Shown: positions 10,800 through 20,514 of the stretch, piece after piece | How the letters are laid out: the number at the start of each line of letters is the position of its first letter | Position numbering within the stretch: the first letter of the stretch is position 1 | Source of the DNA: Physocladia obscura | Taxonomy: Eukaryota; Chytridiomycota; Chytridiomycetes; Chytridiales; Chytriomycetaceae | NCBI GenBank assembly: GCA_027596945.1 | Contig: JADGJH010000348.1 | Coordinates: 1-20,514 of the forward strand | Length of the DNA stretch: 20,514 nt | Direction of reading: 5' to 3' | Notes under the pieces: model-generated | The model's database searches: none | Told to the model about the DNA's origin: nothing | The model's input: only the letters and a program-made list of their open reading frames with translations | Made by a program: the position numbers and the translations under genes

Positions 10800-11801
10800 A
10801 TGGGAGATTTTGATTGGTATGTCAGTCCTTCGGATCGATTCAATTACGAATCGAAGTTCTCCAAGTTCAGTAACGATGACGATGAAGTTACTTGTAAGTA
10901 CACTATTATTAGCTCTCAGTTTGCTGCGGTTTCGCTGCTGTTTTTTTTCTTGCCGATAACTCATTCCCGACTCAAGTGTCTCAACTCGAGCCATTATATC
11001 AAACATCGCATCTTTCGCAAAACGAGTTTGCCCAGATCTGGTAAAGATACAAAAAATAGAAAACTATTCAAAAAAGCCCACCGTGGATTGAAAACTCATC
11101 ATTGTTTTAATTAATCAGGACTCTGATTTCATTGTCGCAACCGTCAATAAACCAAGAGCAATTCATTTATTTTCAGCATGTGCTAGCGAGTCGTCGTCGA
11201 GGCCGTCCGCTTCCGGTCGGTATTCCGCTTGCTGTGAAGGAAGCATTCCTCAAAGCGGTATGGGAACGAAAAACAAATCACACGCATATACACACTCATA
11301 CGCATCCACACAATTCAATATATATATATAATATCTGGATTTAAAATGGTGTATTCAAACAACCAGAAACCAGAATCAAAAATGTTCACGCGATACATCC
11401 CTGGCACACGCGACATTGCCGCGAGCACCTGGAAAGACGCAGCCCAACTGCAAGAAGAAGCGATAATCGTTGAGCGTGATATAGTCGAATATGAGAAACA
11501 ACGCGAAGAGGCGGAAGCTCGACTCGCTGATTTGACGCAGACTAGCGACGAGATGGGAGGATTAGCATCGTATAAACGAAACCATTTGAATTCTGTACGT
11601 GATGATGTGGCTATGTTGCGTGAAAGTGTTAAGTTGTTGAAGAGCAGTGGAGTGGACGGCGGCAATGCGGCGTGGAAAGCTGGGGAAAATAGTGGTGGAT
11701 CTGGATTTCAGAAGCAGGATATTAATGATATTATTGCGAAGCTGCAGATTGAAAAGCAGCATTTGGAAGCAAGGAAACGAGCACTGCAAAGTCAGATTTG
11801 A
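10800..11801 (+). CDS. END3: End3-like EH-domain protein lacking the first EH domain
   Basis: Four exons: 10800-10893, 10977-11040, 11119-11257 and 11367-11801, giving 243 aa, with junctions in phases 1, 2 and 0. Residues 1-99 match the second EH domain of fungal End3: DWYVSPSDRFNYESKFSKF, then TLSQLEPLYQTSHLSQNEF, then QIWTLISLSQPSINQEQF and RGRPLPVGIPLAVKEAF. Residues ~117-165 and ~214-243 are coiled-coil (AQLQEEAIIVERDIVEYEKQ; DIIAKLQIEKQHLEARKRAL), like the End3 C-terminus. Yeast End3 (349 aa, from memory) has an extra N-terminal EH domain; here the chosen ATG lies only 51 bp after ETFA, so there is no room for it unless an exon is hidden inside ETFA. In yeast End3 works with Pan1 and Sla1 at actin-coated endocytic sites; the same role is inferred. 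SEC16 starts 55 bp downstream. Confidence 0.85.
11278..11333 (+). repeat. CA/TA microsatellite in END3 intron 3
   Basis: Imperfect CA-rich stretch (CACACTCATACGCATCCACA) followed by TATATATATA, within the intron 11258-11366. Confidence 0.7.
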
Positions 11802-11856
11802 AAACAGAGATTTCCAGAGATTTCCCAAAAAAGACAGCACACCAATTCCATTCGCA

Positions 11857-14800
11857 ATGGCTGATCAACGGCATCTTCAGCGGCGCTATTCGGCAGATAA
11901 ACAGCACCAACGAACAGCAAATTCAGGGAGTAGTGGTGGTGGCGAGCCTGACTTTTTTGCTGCGCTTCTGGGCAGCAACGCCAACAGTAACGGTGGCAAC
12001 TCAGATTCAGCAACATCTGATTTAAGCACAGTTACAAAACCACTGACAGCCTCATTGAACTCACGTACGCGTCGGTTTGGACCAAATGCACCAAATCCGT
12101 TTACGCGACCACAAGCAGCATCAGCAGCCACAACAGGTGCGTCTGCTATAACGACTACAAGCAACAGTATAGGCAGTTTGCGGCTGGCTCCGCACGCGCC
12201 CGACAGTGCGGCGCCGACGAAAGCTATCAGCAGCGACAACGGGAGTGTCAGCGCTAATGGTGACGGAAGCGGCGGTGGCGGAGGTCGAGGTATTGTGAGG
12301 CCAAACCCATTTGTGGCAGCACGGACGGCACGCGCCGCAGCCCGCGCGACGCAGGCCGCCGACCTCGATGCCGCAGCATCGCTGTTTGGCGTGGCGTGGA
12401 CACCAGCCCCGCTCGCCCGCGCTACGATTACAACCCCGGGAACCCCCGCCTTTTTCGACATTGTCGACAAAGCCACTGCCACGTCGTCACCACAATCAAA
12501 GTCGACCCTCACGTCGCCCGCGCGCTCCAAGCCCGATGCCCTCGAGCTGCTAGGCTTACGCTCGGCAATTTCTCCGGTCTTACTTTCCTCCAAAGATAAC
12601 AACAAGCTGCACTCGCATAACGTTTCCGTTCCTCCGCCAATCGCAAATAAATCTCGAGCAACCTCTCCTTCGTCTGTTCCTCCGCCACCCGTGTCGGTCG
12701 CGAGTCTGAAATCTCTCCCGTTTTCTCCTCAAAATTCTTCCACCAATCCTGGTTTGCCCGTCGATGTCCAAAATAATTATCTGCAAACTTCTGCTGTTCT
12801 ATCAAACAATGTTTCTCCGGTACCTTCTCCGTTGCAATCTACAGCGATCGTGGCTTCACCTTCGCAAAAACTCAACAATTTTGTTTTGCCATTGCAAAAG
12901 CAACATCAACTTGATGATGTTCGGGTTAGTCTGAGGCATCAAATTGAAAATGCCATTCGACCAAAATCTCCTGTTCGTCTTCAACTATCGCCTGTGCCCC
13001 AACAAAGCAAAGTTGCTCACTTCGGTAAAATATTTGCCACAACTATTGTTTTCCTTCTGTAACTTTTCCCTTAAATTTTCCAGGTCCAGCTTCAACGCCG
13101 GCTATCGTCCCTGCTACTTTTGAAGAATCAAATTCCGCAGCAGTATTCCCGACCCAATTTTTAAGCGAGGCACAAAATTCTGCAAATCCCTTCTCTGAAA
13201 ATCTTGAATTATGCACAGACCAAAACCATAATCGTGATTTTGGTGCAGATTTCTCCGTTCATCAATCCCGAACCACAGATTATCAAACGAATTCTTCAGT
13301 TCAGCTGCAAACACCAGACATTTCTAACGTCAACCAGAATATTTCAATTATCCAAGACGGTATTTTTAATGCGAACCCTACTTCTTTTGCTGAGTTTGAA
13401 GAAGTTGACACAACTGGGTCCAAGAAAAATGGAAGTTTTGATTCTGTGAAAGTATCCGCAGAAAATTCCAAAGTTATTCAATCTGACGGTTTTGACGAAC
13501 TTGACGATTTAGTATTTGGTTCCTCTGACGTTGTTTCCGCTCCAGCAGTCACCCAAAAATCCAGTGACTTTAGTACATGGAGTGAACTGGAAGATCAGCC
13601 TGAAAATATTCAAAACGAGCAAAATTATTCGGACCTCAGCAATGCGTCACATCAGCAACTGACTCAAAATGAACAACAAACAGTTGAGTTTGGCTATAGT
13701 CAAGATAACCATATTGAATCAGTGCAACAATATCAAAATGAGCAGCAATATTTCGACCAATCATATCACGACCAAGATCATCAGCAATACTATCGTCAAG
13801 ATGGCGAACAACAATTTTATAGCCAACAAGAACAAGGATACAAGCAAATTAATCATCTAGGAAATGAGCAACAGCAATATCAAGCTGAACAGGCCCATGT
13901 GGAGCAGTTGAACTTTTCTTTCTCAAACAATACTTATAATGAACAGCAGCAAACGGATTTTTCTTCTCTTCTGAATCAACCTTTGTCTGGAACCGAAATT
14001 CCTTTTTCATCAGAAATTGCCACACAAGAATTTTTGAACCAAAACGAACAGCCAGCTCTTTCACAGCAGTATACCGAAAATCAACTAAACGAAAGCTTTT
14101 TTGAAAATCAGTTTTTGGCACCTTCAGAACAACTCCCATTGGTTCGCAATACCGCAGAATCACCAAACGGTGATGTGTTTAACAGACAGTCTCATCAAGC
14201 AGAAGATGGCTATCTTGAAAGGGAGAACAACCCATTTAGGGGTAATGGTTTTGACAGTGAGAACCCCTTCGATAAAATGACATTACTGCTGCCACCATCT
14301 GGGGTCACAAGATTACCTGCCGAAGATGTTGCGTTAACTGCGGAACCGTCTTTAAGACTATTTGGTGCTGTTGGAGATGAAAATCCTTTTGGTTCTGTTG
14401 CCCCGATAGCTGATAATCCCTTCGACTCGTTTGGAAACGACTCCCATGGAAATGTTGGCTATATCCCTGTCGCTGAGTTTGGAGAAAATGCTGTGCTAAC
14501 TTCTGCCGATATTCCGTTAGGGTCGTTTGGAGATAACATCAACGGGAAGTCTTCAGCCGAAGCACAATTCGACGCATATGGAGATAATTTGGCAGTAATG
14601 GATGCCTTATCGACGGTGGCAGATCATCGTTTCGATTCTTTTGATAATAACTCGGTGTTGCCGTTGGACGGGCAAGCCGTGGAACGTGTTAATCGATACG
14701 AACAGCCACAATATCACTCACAAACTAATTATGAACAATACCATCAGAATATTACTGAGCAGCAATCAAATAACACACAATATACGGAGCAGCCCCAGCA

Positions 14801-17800
14801 CCAATTTGATAATCGGCAGTTTGGTGTACAAGAATATAACACTCAAATTGTTGATAGTCAGCAGTTTCGTGAACAACAAAATTATCAGCAGTTTTCGGAG
14901 CAGCAATATAATAATCAAGACGAGAATCTCCTGTTTGAACATTACAATAACCAGCAGTTTCAAAGTAATCCAGAATATGGCCAAGAATTTACTCACAATT
15001 ATCAGTATGATCAATCTCGTGGTATGTTTCCTTTTTAGTTTCTTTTTTATCGCTGTATTTTTTTTTCCTAATATCATTTTATTTTTTAAAAGACGAACAA
15101 CTTTATCAGAACTCACATCAATACGATCAAAATTATGACAACGTAACCGCCGATTCTGGCACCGCTGTGGATCATAACAACACGACCACTGATGTTACCC
15201 CTGCAACTCAAAATGTGCCATTTGTTAATCAAAATATTACTGTACCCTTCACTGAAGAGCAAAATATTGCACAAACAGAATTGACCACAGACGATTTTTA
15301 CCACCAACAAAACGAACAATATTTATCTGGTTCTGTTGCTTTATTAAATGAAATCGACGGTGCTCCCAATGCCTCTTACCGTCAGGAATATCCATCAGAA
15401 AATAATTTTCCGATGATTAATTCTTCAATTGACCAGCATGATGAAATAACCCCTGCTCCATATAGTGTCGAAAATAATTCAAACTTTTACGAGAATAGCT
15501 TTAACTATGACAGTACTGTGCCATACTCCAGAACTATTCCAAATGATTTTCTTGACGGAAATAAACCGCAAATTCAACAAGAATGGAATGAATCGTTAGA
15601 AACATATGCACCACTAGTTGGCGGTGATAAAATTGAAGATGAACTGTCACATGATACGCAAAATAATGGATATTATGAAAATTATCAAGGTGCTCAGTCA
15701 CTTATTGAAACAAATGGGGCAGACTCTGGATATGCTATTGATAATAACAATGAGAGGTTTGAATTTGCACACTCCTTTTTTTCTTCGTTTACTACATCGA
15801 ATACTGTCTGAAAAATTAAAACTTTTGGATTTAGCCAACATGGGTACAATCAGCCCGGAGAATCGACAGATTCCCATGTGCTAACTCATATATCCTGTAT
15901 AAATTGCTTTCACCAGCTCGCGGTTGGCAGCTTGTTTTGCAATAAATGCGGAACAAAAGTTATTTCACAGCAAACACCAGTAGCAACGCCGTCTATTCCA
16001 CCCCCGCAATATCCAATTTCAGGACTGCCAACTCAGCTATATTCTTCTTCGTCTCCGCCAACAGTGGGAATTTCGAGCCAATTAGTCTCCAGCGTTCCAC
16101 CTACTCCTTCAGCTTCGTCATCTGGATTTTCAATTCCACCACCGCCGCCGCCTGCAGTTGTTGCTTCGTTGCCGCCACTAGCCGCAGCTGCCGTCCATGG
16201 AACTACAAGGGCCTCAACTCCCAGAGGCATTCACAAAATGACACGATCTAGGTCAGGAGCACCGGATGCCATTTATCAAACCCCAAACGTGCTGGTTGGA
16301 CAAGAAGTATCGAAGGAACAGTTTCGGTTTATTGACCCTTTGGGGCGCCATCGTGGGCACGCTATTGCCACTTTTGGATTCGGCGGAAAGCTGCTGACAA
16401 CAATGCCTCAGCGGTTACAGCGGGCGACGATCGATGGGCAAACCGGCCGGTCGTTTATAGTGGAAAAGTCGTTTGCAGGGAAAATTAATATCCGAAAAAT
16501 CCCCGAATGTGTAGGAAGTAGTGATTCGGAAGTGGCATTAACTTTACCGCACGGGCCGTTGGTTGGATCGGCGAAAAAGTTGAAAAAAAAGGATGTTTTG
16601 AAGATTGCTGAAAACGGCATTTTGAGAGCCGAAGAAAAACTTTCTCGTGGAGAAGTTGATGTAGACTTTGTCATTTTGTGGAAACTTGTGAAATTGTTTT
16701 TGGAATCTGATGGCGTGTTAATGAAGTTTGTTTGCTTTTTTTTTTTTCTGCTTCTTTTCTTTCTCGTTTTCTAATTTATTGTTATTTTTTAGCGGAAGAG
16801 CTGAGACTATCAAATCAATTCGTGAAATTTTGATGGCTTCAGTTGTGCCGCCTACTCACCTGACGAAGTTGGATGAGATAACGGCCTTACTTCATCGCAG
16901 CGATAAAGTTGGTGCTTGTAAGGTTGCAGTCGAATCTGGACTATGGACTCATGCACTTGTGGTCTCAGCCCAAATTGACAAGGATACATATCGCGATGTA
17001 GTTTCAGCCTTCTCACGACAAGAATTCAGCTCGTCGACCGGATTAACAACAACAGCAACTTCATCGCCAATATTGGTGCATAAAGACGATCGGCCTGGCT
17101 TACGCGTCCTCTATTCTTTATTTGGTGGGTCAGGAAAGGCGGCTGTTACTGAGTATTTTGGAAACTCTCCTGACAAAGATCAAATCAACAAATGTGTTGC
17201 TGATTGGAAGGAGACTTTGACGTTGATTATCTCCAACAAAACACCGGGTGACTCGGCTGCTGTTTCTGCACTTGGAGATGTCTTGTTAAGTTATGGCCTG
17301 GCTTCAGCGTCACAAATTTGGTTTGTTTACTCTCAATTAAAAAATAAAATAAAATATAAAATAAAATTAATTTTCGGTTTTTTTTTTTTTAGCTTTTTGC
17401 TATCTGCTGCTCATTCGCCATTTTCTGGAATTGATGCTCCGAACGTGAAACTTGTTCTTATTGGTGCTAATCACAAGTTTAATCTTGCTCGATTCGTGAA
17501 GGACTTTGATGCACTGCTTTTGACAGAAATCTTTGAGTATGCTCAAACTTTACATAATAATATTGGAATTTCAGGAAATCTCCCGCATTTGCAAGCTTAC
17601 AAGCTTTATTATGCGCAGTATTTGTCAGAAATTGGCTTTGTAGCTGAGGCGACTCAGTATTGCGAAGCAATTGAAACGTGCATTAAAAACTATCCTAAAG
17701 GAAGTCCATACTTTCATAAAAAGTTTGCTGACAGCTTGCTAGACCTGGCAGAGCGTTTAGCTACATCGAAGCCGAGCAAAAATAGTGCAAGCAACATACC

Positions 17801-20190
17801 TGGCCCAGGGGACGAAATTACAAAGAAGAATTCAAGCTTCTCTTTGATGAATCTTGTCGATCGCGGAATTAACAGTCTTATGAGCAATGCTGTCGGCGAA
17901 GATGTCACAATTGTTGGTTCTGGAGGTGGAGATTCTGGAAATAAAAGTAACGGCAATAACGTGGCTACACCTACTAAGCCGTCGTTCTTCCTTCCACCTG
18001 ATATGATTGCGCAATTATCAAACAATGTGAATGGATCATTGTTGGGAAATAACTTTATTGGGAGCAGCTATGGAAACGGATATTCGAATCAGCCTGGATA
18101 TGGTAATTCAAACGATGCTAAATACCAGCAAAATTATTCATATGACAACGAGTTTCATGGTGAATCGAATACAATTACGAACGAATTTGAATACGAATCC
18201 ACTCCCAACGATGATGTGAAGCAATATGAGAGCTATCCTGAAGTATTGAACCATCCAACCAATGGTTATTATCCCGACGTGGCGGAAAACGTTGGATACT
18301 ATGATCAAAATGGACAATATGTTGCTACTAATCAGAACGGCGAAATATTCGGCGGTATTCAGCCGAACAACCAGTATACATATTTGACAGATGAGCAATA
18401 CGCTGGAACCCCGGATCCGTATGAGTATGAAGCAAATGGAGAGAATACAAATCAAGCAGAATTGGCTCAAGAAACTGAATATCCATATGGTAACGAAAAT
18501 ATTTTCCAAATCGGCAACGAGAATACCCAGGATTATGGCAATTATCATCAACATACTGACGGGGATTACGGCGGAGAAAATGGCGAGTATGAATCTCAAT
18601 ATCCGGTTTCTCAGGAAAACAGCAATTTCAATAATATTGGGTATAAAAATGGTGGTGCTTATGATGAGCACATTACTTTTGCAACTGACTCGTCGTTGCC
18701 TCCACGTCCAGTAGCTCAGAACACTTTCTCACCCCCACTATTAACTCAGACTACTTTGCCACCACCTCTAGTGGCTCAATCGACTTTGCCGCCACCGCCA
18801 GTGGCTCAATCTGCTTTGCCGCTACTTCCTGTGACTCAATCCGCTTTTGCTCCCCCCCCGCCGCCTGTTACAAATTCAGCATCTCCTCTTCCGATTCCAA
18901 CCGGAAAGAAAGAAGAATCTAAACTTTCGCCGCCTCCTCCGTCTGGATTATTCACTCGACCATTCTCTGTCCAAACATCTGTATTTGAACGGAGTCAAAG
19001 TGAACAGCCACTTCCGCAATCATCGATTCCGTTGGTTGGAAACGACAACGAATTGTCAAACAAATCACTGTCGACACCTGTTACGGCTAAAAATGATGAG
19101 GATAAAATTCCCGAAGAATCAGTTAACGAGGAAAAGCGCAAATCGGCACCGTCGTCATGGTTCAATCTTCCATCACTCTTTGGAGGAGGCAAAGCCCAAG
19201 AAAAAGATAAGGGAGAAAAAACCGTGCATGTGGCTAAAATGGGTGATGCAATGTCATTAGTGTATGACCCAGTTCAAAAAAAATGGGTGCATGGTAAAAC
19301 TGGTGAAGCAGTTTCAAACGCTACATCTGTGCCTCCGCCGCCAATGGCAACTACTCAAAGTGCTCCAGCTTCAAGATTGTCCACTCCGATTCCATGTAAA
19401 AATTTTTTCTTGTTCTCTTGTCATAGCTTCGTCTGATCAACAATTTATTTTCAGCGGATCAATCTCCGCGCCCAGCAAGCGGAATGGGTGCTGTAATGTC
19501 TTCCACTGGAAGCTCTTCATCCAGTGGATCAATTGGAGCATCTGCTCTTGGAGGTGCGAGAAGACGGGGTGCAAAAAAATATGTTGACGTGATAAATGAA
19601 AGAGGACCAAAATCATCGGCTTCCGTGCCATCTTTCAAGCCTTCATTTATTCCTCCAGCTGGAGCTCAAATTGTTCCAGAAGGCTCTCTTGGAACTGTAT
19701 TGACGGTTCCTTTTTTTTTTCCTTTTTTTTTTTTAATTATTAATTAAAAATCTTTCAGGATGACACTGCGACTAAATCGCCAGTATCAAGTCCGCTTGAG
19801 GCATATAATTCATCAATTTCCAATCAAAGTCCAACTGCATCTCCTGGCCATTATCCGCCGCCTCAATTATCTTCTGTTCAAAATTTGCAAAATTTACAAA
19901 AGCCTCCTCTCCAAGCAGGGCAGCCACTTCAACCACAGCAACAGCAACAGCCCTCAAAAATGTTCCAACTCACTCAGCAACAGCAGCAATATCAACAGCA
20001 GCAACAGCATCCAACTGCCTCACCACAACAACTCAGCAATGGGATGACCTCCCCAAGAACCTCTCTCGGCCAAAAACCAATTACTGGTAATGGGGTAAAT
20101 AATTTGAATGGACGCGCATCGAGTGTAATAAGCAACAGAAGTACGGCAAGGCCAGCGGGAAAAGCAACCGCTCCACCGTCTGATATTTAG
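11857..20190 (+). CDS. SEC16: Sec16, COPII scaffold of ER exit sites
   Basis: Eight exons: 11857-13024, 13084-15021, 15093-15756, 15835-16725, 16793-17320, 17393-19395, 19455-19696 and 19759-20190, about 2621 aa, all in frame. The exon 7 donor could instead lie 9 bases later. Layout: residues 1-~510 are disordered Ser/Ala/Pro-rich; ~511-1256 are Gln/Asn/Tyr-rich with seven NPF tripeptides in the N-terminal half (~80, 150, 424, 772, 783, 823, 834); a zinc-ribbon-like motif has Cys 1278, 1281, 1292, 1295; the central conserved domain is ~1400-1482 (PNVLVGQEVSKEQFRFIDPL...HAIATFGFGGKLLT); an ACE1-type alpha-solenoid spans ~1490-1850 (LRAEEKLSRGEVDVDFVILW; CKVAVESGLWTHALVVSAQI; APNVKLVLIGANH; YAQYLSEIGFVAEATQYC); then a Gly/Asn/Tyr-rich region, proline repeats ~2163-2223, the Sec16 C-terminal motif GAKKYVDVINERG ~2435, and a Gln-rich tail. 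Sec16 nucleates Sec23/24-Sec13/31 coat assembly at ER exit sites. The length is at the upper end for the family. Confidence 0.93.
15878..15950 (+). other. Zinc-ribbon-like motif encoded in SEC16 exon 4
   Basis: Encodes THISCINCFHQLAVGSLF followed by CNKCGTKV, i.e. C-x2-C-x10-C-x2-CG. The second knuckle, FCNKCG, matches the common zinc-ribbon form; the first, CINC, lacks the usual glycine. It lies at residues ~1278-1296, between the Gln/Asn-rich region and the central conserved domain. Metal binding is inferred from the motif only. Confidence 0.6.
18690..18870 (+). repeat. Six tandem 30-bp units encoding proline-rich decapeptides in SEC16
   Basis: In exon 6, successive ten-residue units read SLPPRPVAQN, TFSPPLLTQT, TLPPPLVAQS, TLPPPPVAQS, ALPLLPVTQS and AFAPPPPPVT (last unit slightly longer). 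The third and fourth are nearly identical in DNA, which suggests recent slippage or unequal exchange. Proline runs of this kind are candidate SH3/WW ligands. Confidence 0.85.
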
Positions 20191-20514
20191 ATGAAAAAAG
20201 ATTATTGTGTGATTGTGTAAGACAAACCGGTTTTGGAAGCATGTTAATTACATGTTCTAAAAAATAAAAAGATCAGAAATCATAAACATTTCGAGTGCTT
20301 CATAGTACAAAATGTTTTGACATGACAGATATCCTCGGAGATTATTAAATTTCAGCTTGTTATCACCTCCCCAATCATGACCATTACTCTGCTTCTGCAA
20401 ATTATTGGTTGGGTAATGTAAAAATTCCGGCTCAAGTCGGATAATATGCCGCCTTGTATGAGGGAATTAAACTGGCAAAAATAGTTTCAGACTTTCAGTG
20501 TAAGTTCGCTTAAC
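20191..20514 (+). other. SEC16 3' UTR and a possible degenerate coding fragment
   Basis: AATAAA at 20263-20268 is a suitable poly(A) signal 73 bases after the SEC16 stop. Beyond it, from about 20349 to 20513, one plus-strand frame encodes CYHLPNHDHYSASANYW, then LGNVKIPAQVG, a stop (TAA), YAALYEGIKLAKIVSDFQ and a final stop. The composition looks protein-like and follows a TTTCAG acceptor-like site, but with an internal stop and no recognised family it may be a relic. No other gene is seen here. Confidence 0.35.
20263..20268 (+). promoter_or_regulatory. Candidate poly(A) signal of SEC16
   Basis: AATAAA 73 bases downstream of the SEC16 TAG stop at 20188-20190, in an AT-rich stretch. Confidence 0.6.

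Noticed and set aside
11886..12605. 239-codon open frame on the minus strand opposite SEC16 exon 1
   Set aside because: It is the antisense shadow of a Ser/Ala-rich coding region; no domain, and the plus-strand frame continues through consistent splice junctions into Sec16 domains.
15167..15811. Stop at 15809-15811 as the end of a separate Gln/Asn-rich gene before Sec16
   Set aside because: A 78-nt intron (15757-15834, GTTTGA..TTTAG) joins the frame cleanly to the exon with the zinc-ribbon motif and conserved Sec16 domain, and no good ATG starts a second gene there.

Overview
The window is eukaryotic nuclear DNA. Its genes are cut by many short GT..AG introns (about 56-117 nt), and its spacers are AT-rich and compact. 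An End3-type EH-domain protein and a Sec16 scaffold point to a fungus. A DENND6-type DENN protein, which I associate with animals and early-diverging fungi rather than ascomycete yeasts, suggests a chytrid-like or other early-diverging fungus. The lineage is inference; no rRNA or marker gene is present.

Left arm (1-3028, minus strand): a ten-exon DENND6 gene whose 3' end lies outside the window. All nine of its splice junctions keep one reading frame. Between it and the next block is a cysteine-rich open frame without a start codon (3140-3436, minus).

Middle (about 3447-6329): a decayed DNA transposon bounded by imperfect inverted repeats of about 72 bp. It holds a broken DD34E (Tc1/mariner-IS630) transposase on the minus strand. 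A second broken gene, of unknown family, lies on the plus strand and converges on it. To the right, 6330-7144 holds no gene I can support.

Right arm (7145-20190, all plus strand): a tandem HMG-box protein with an acidic tract; a small low-complexity ORF next to a roughly 50-bp A-rich tract; electron transfer flavoprotein alpha (ETFA, seven exons); an End3-like endocytic protein (four exons) with only one EH domain; and a very long Sec16 (eight exons, about 2621 aa). Gaps in the ETFA-END3-SEC16 series are only about 51 and 55 bp. The last 320 bp hold the SEC16 3' UTR and a possible degenerate coding fragment.

The genes do not form a pathway. Three of them (DENND6, END3, SEC16) act in membrane traffic. 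The most interesting signals are: (1) seven NPF tripeptides, the classic EH-domain ligand, in the disordered N-terminal half of Sec16, which directly follows the EH-protein gene END3; (2) a zinc-ribbon-like CxxC...CxxCG motif inside Sec16; (3) an End3 with no first EH domain; and (4) a two-gene Tc1/mariner-like element with a convergent passenger gene.
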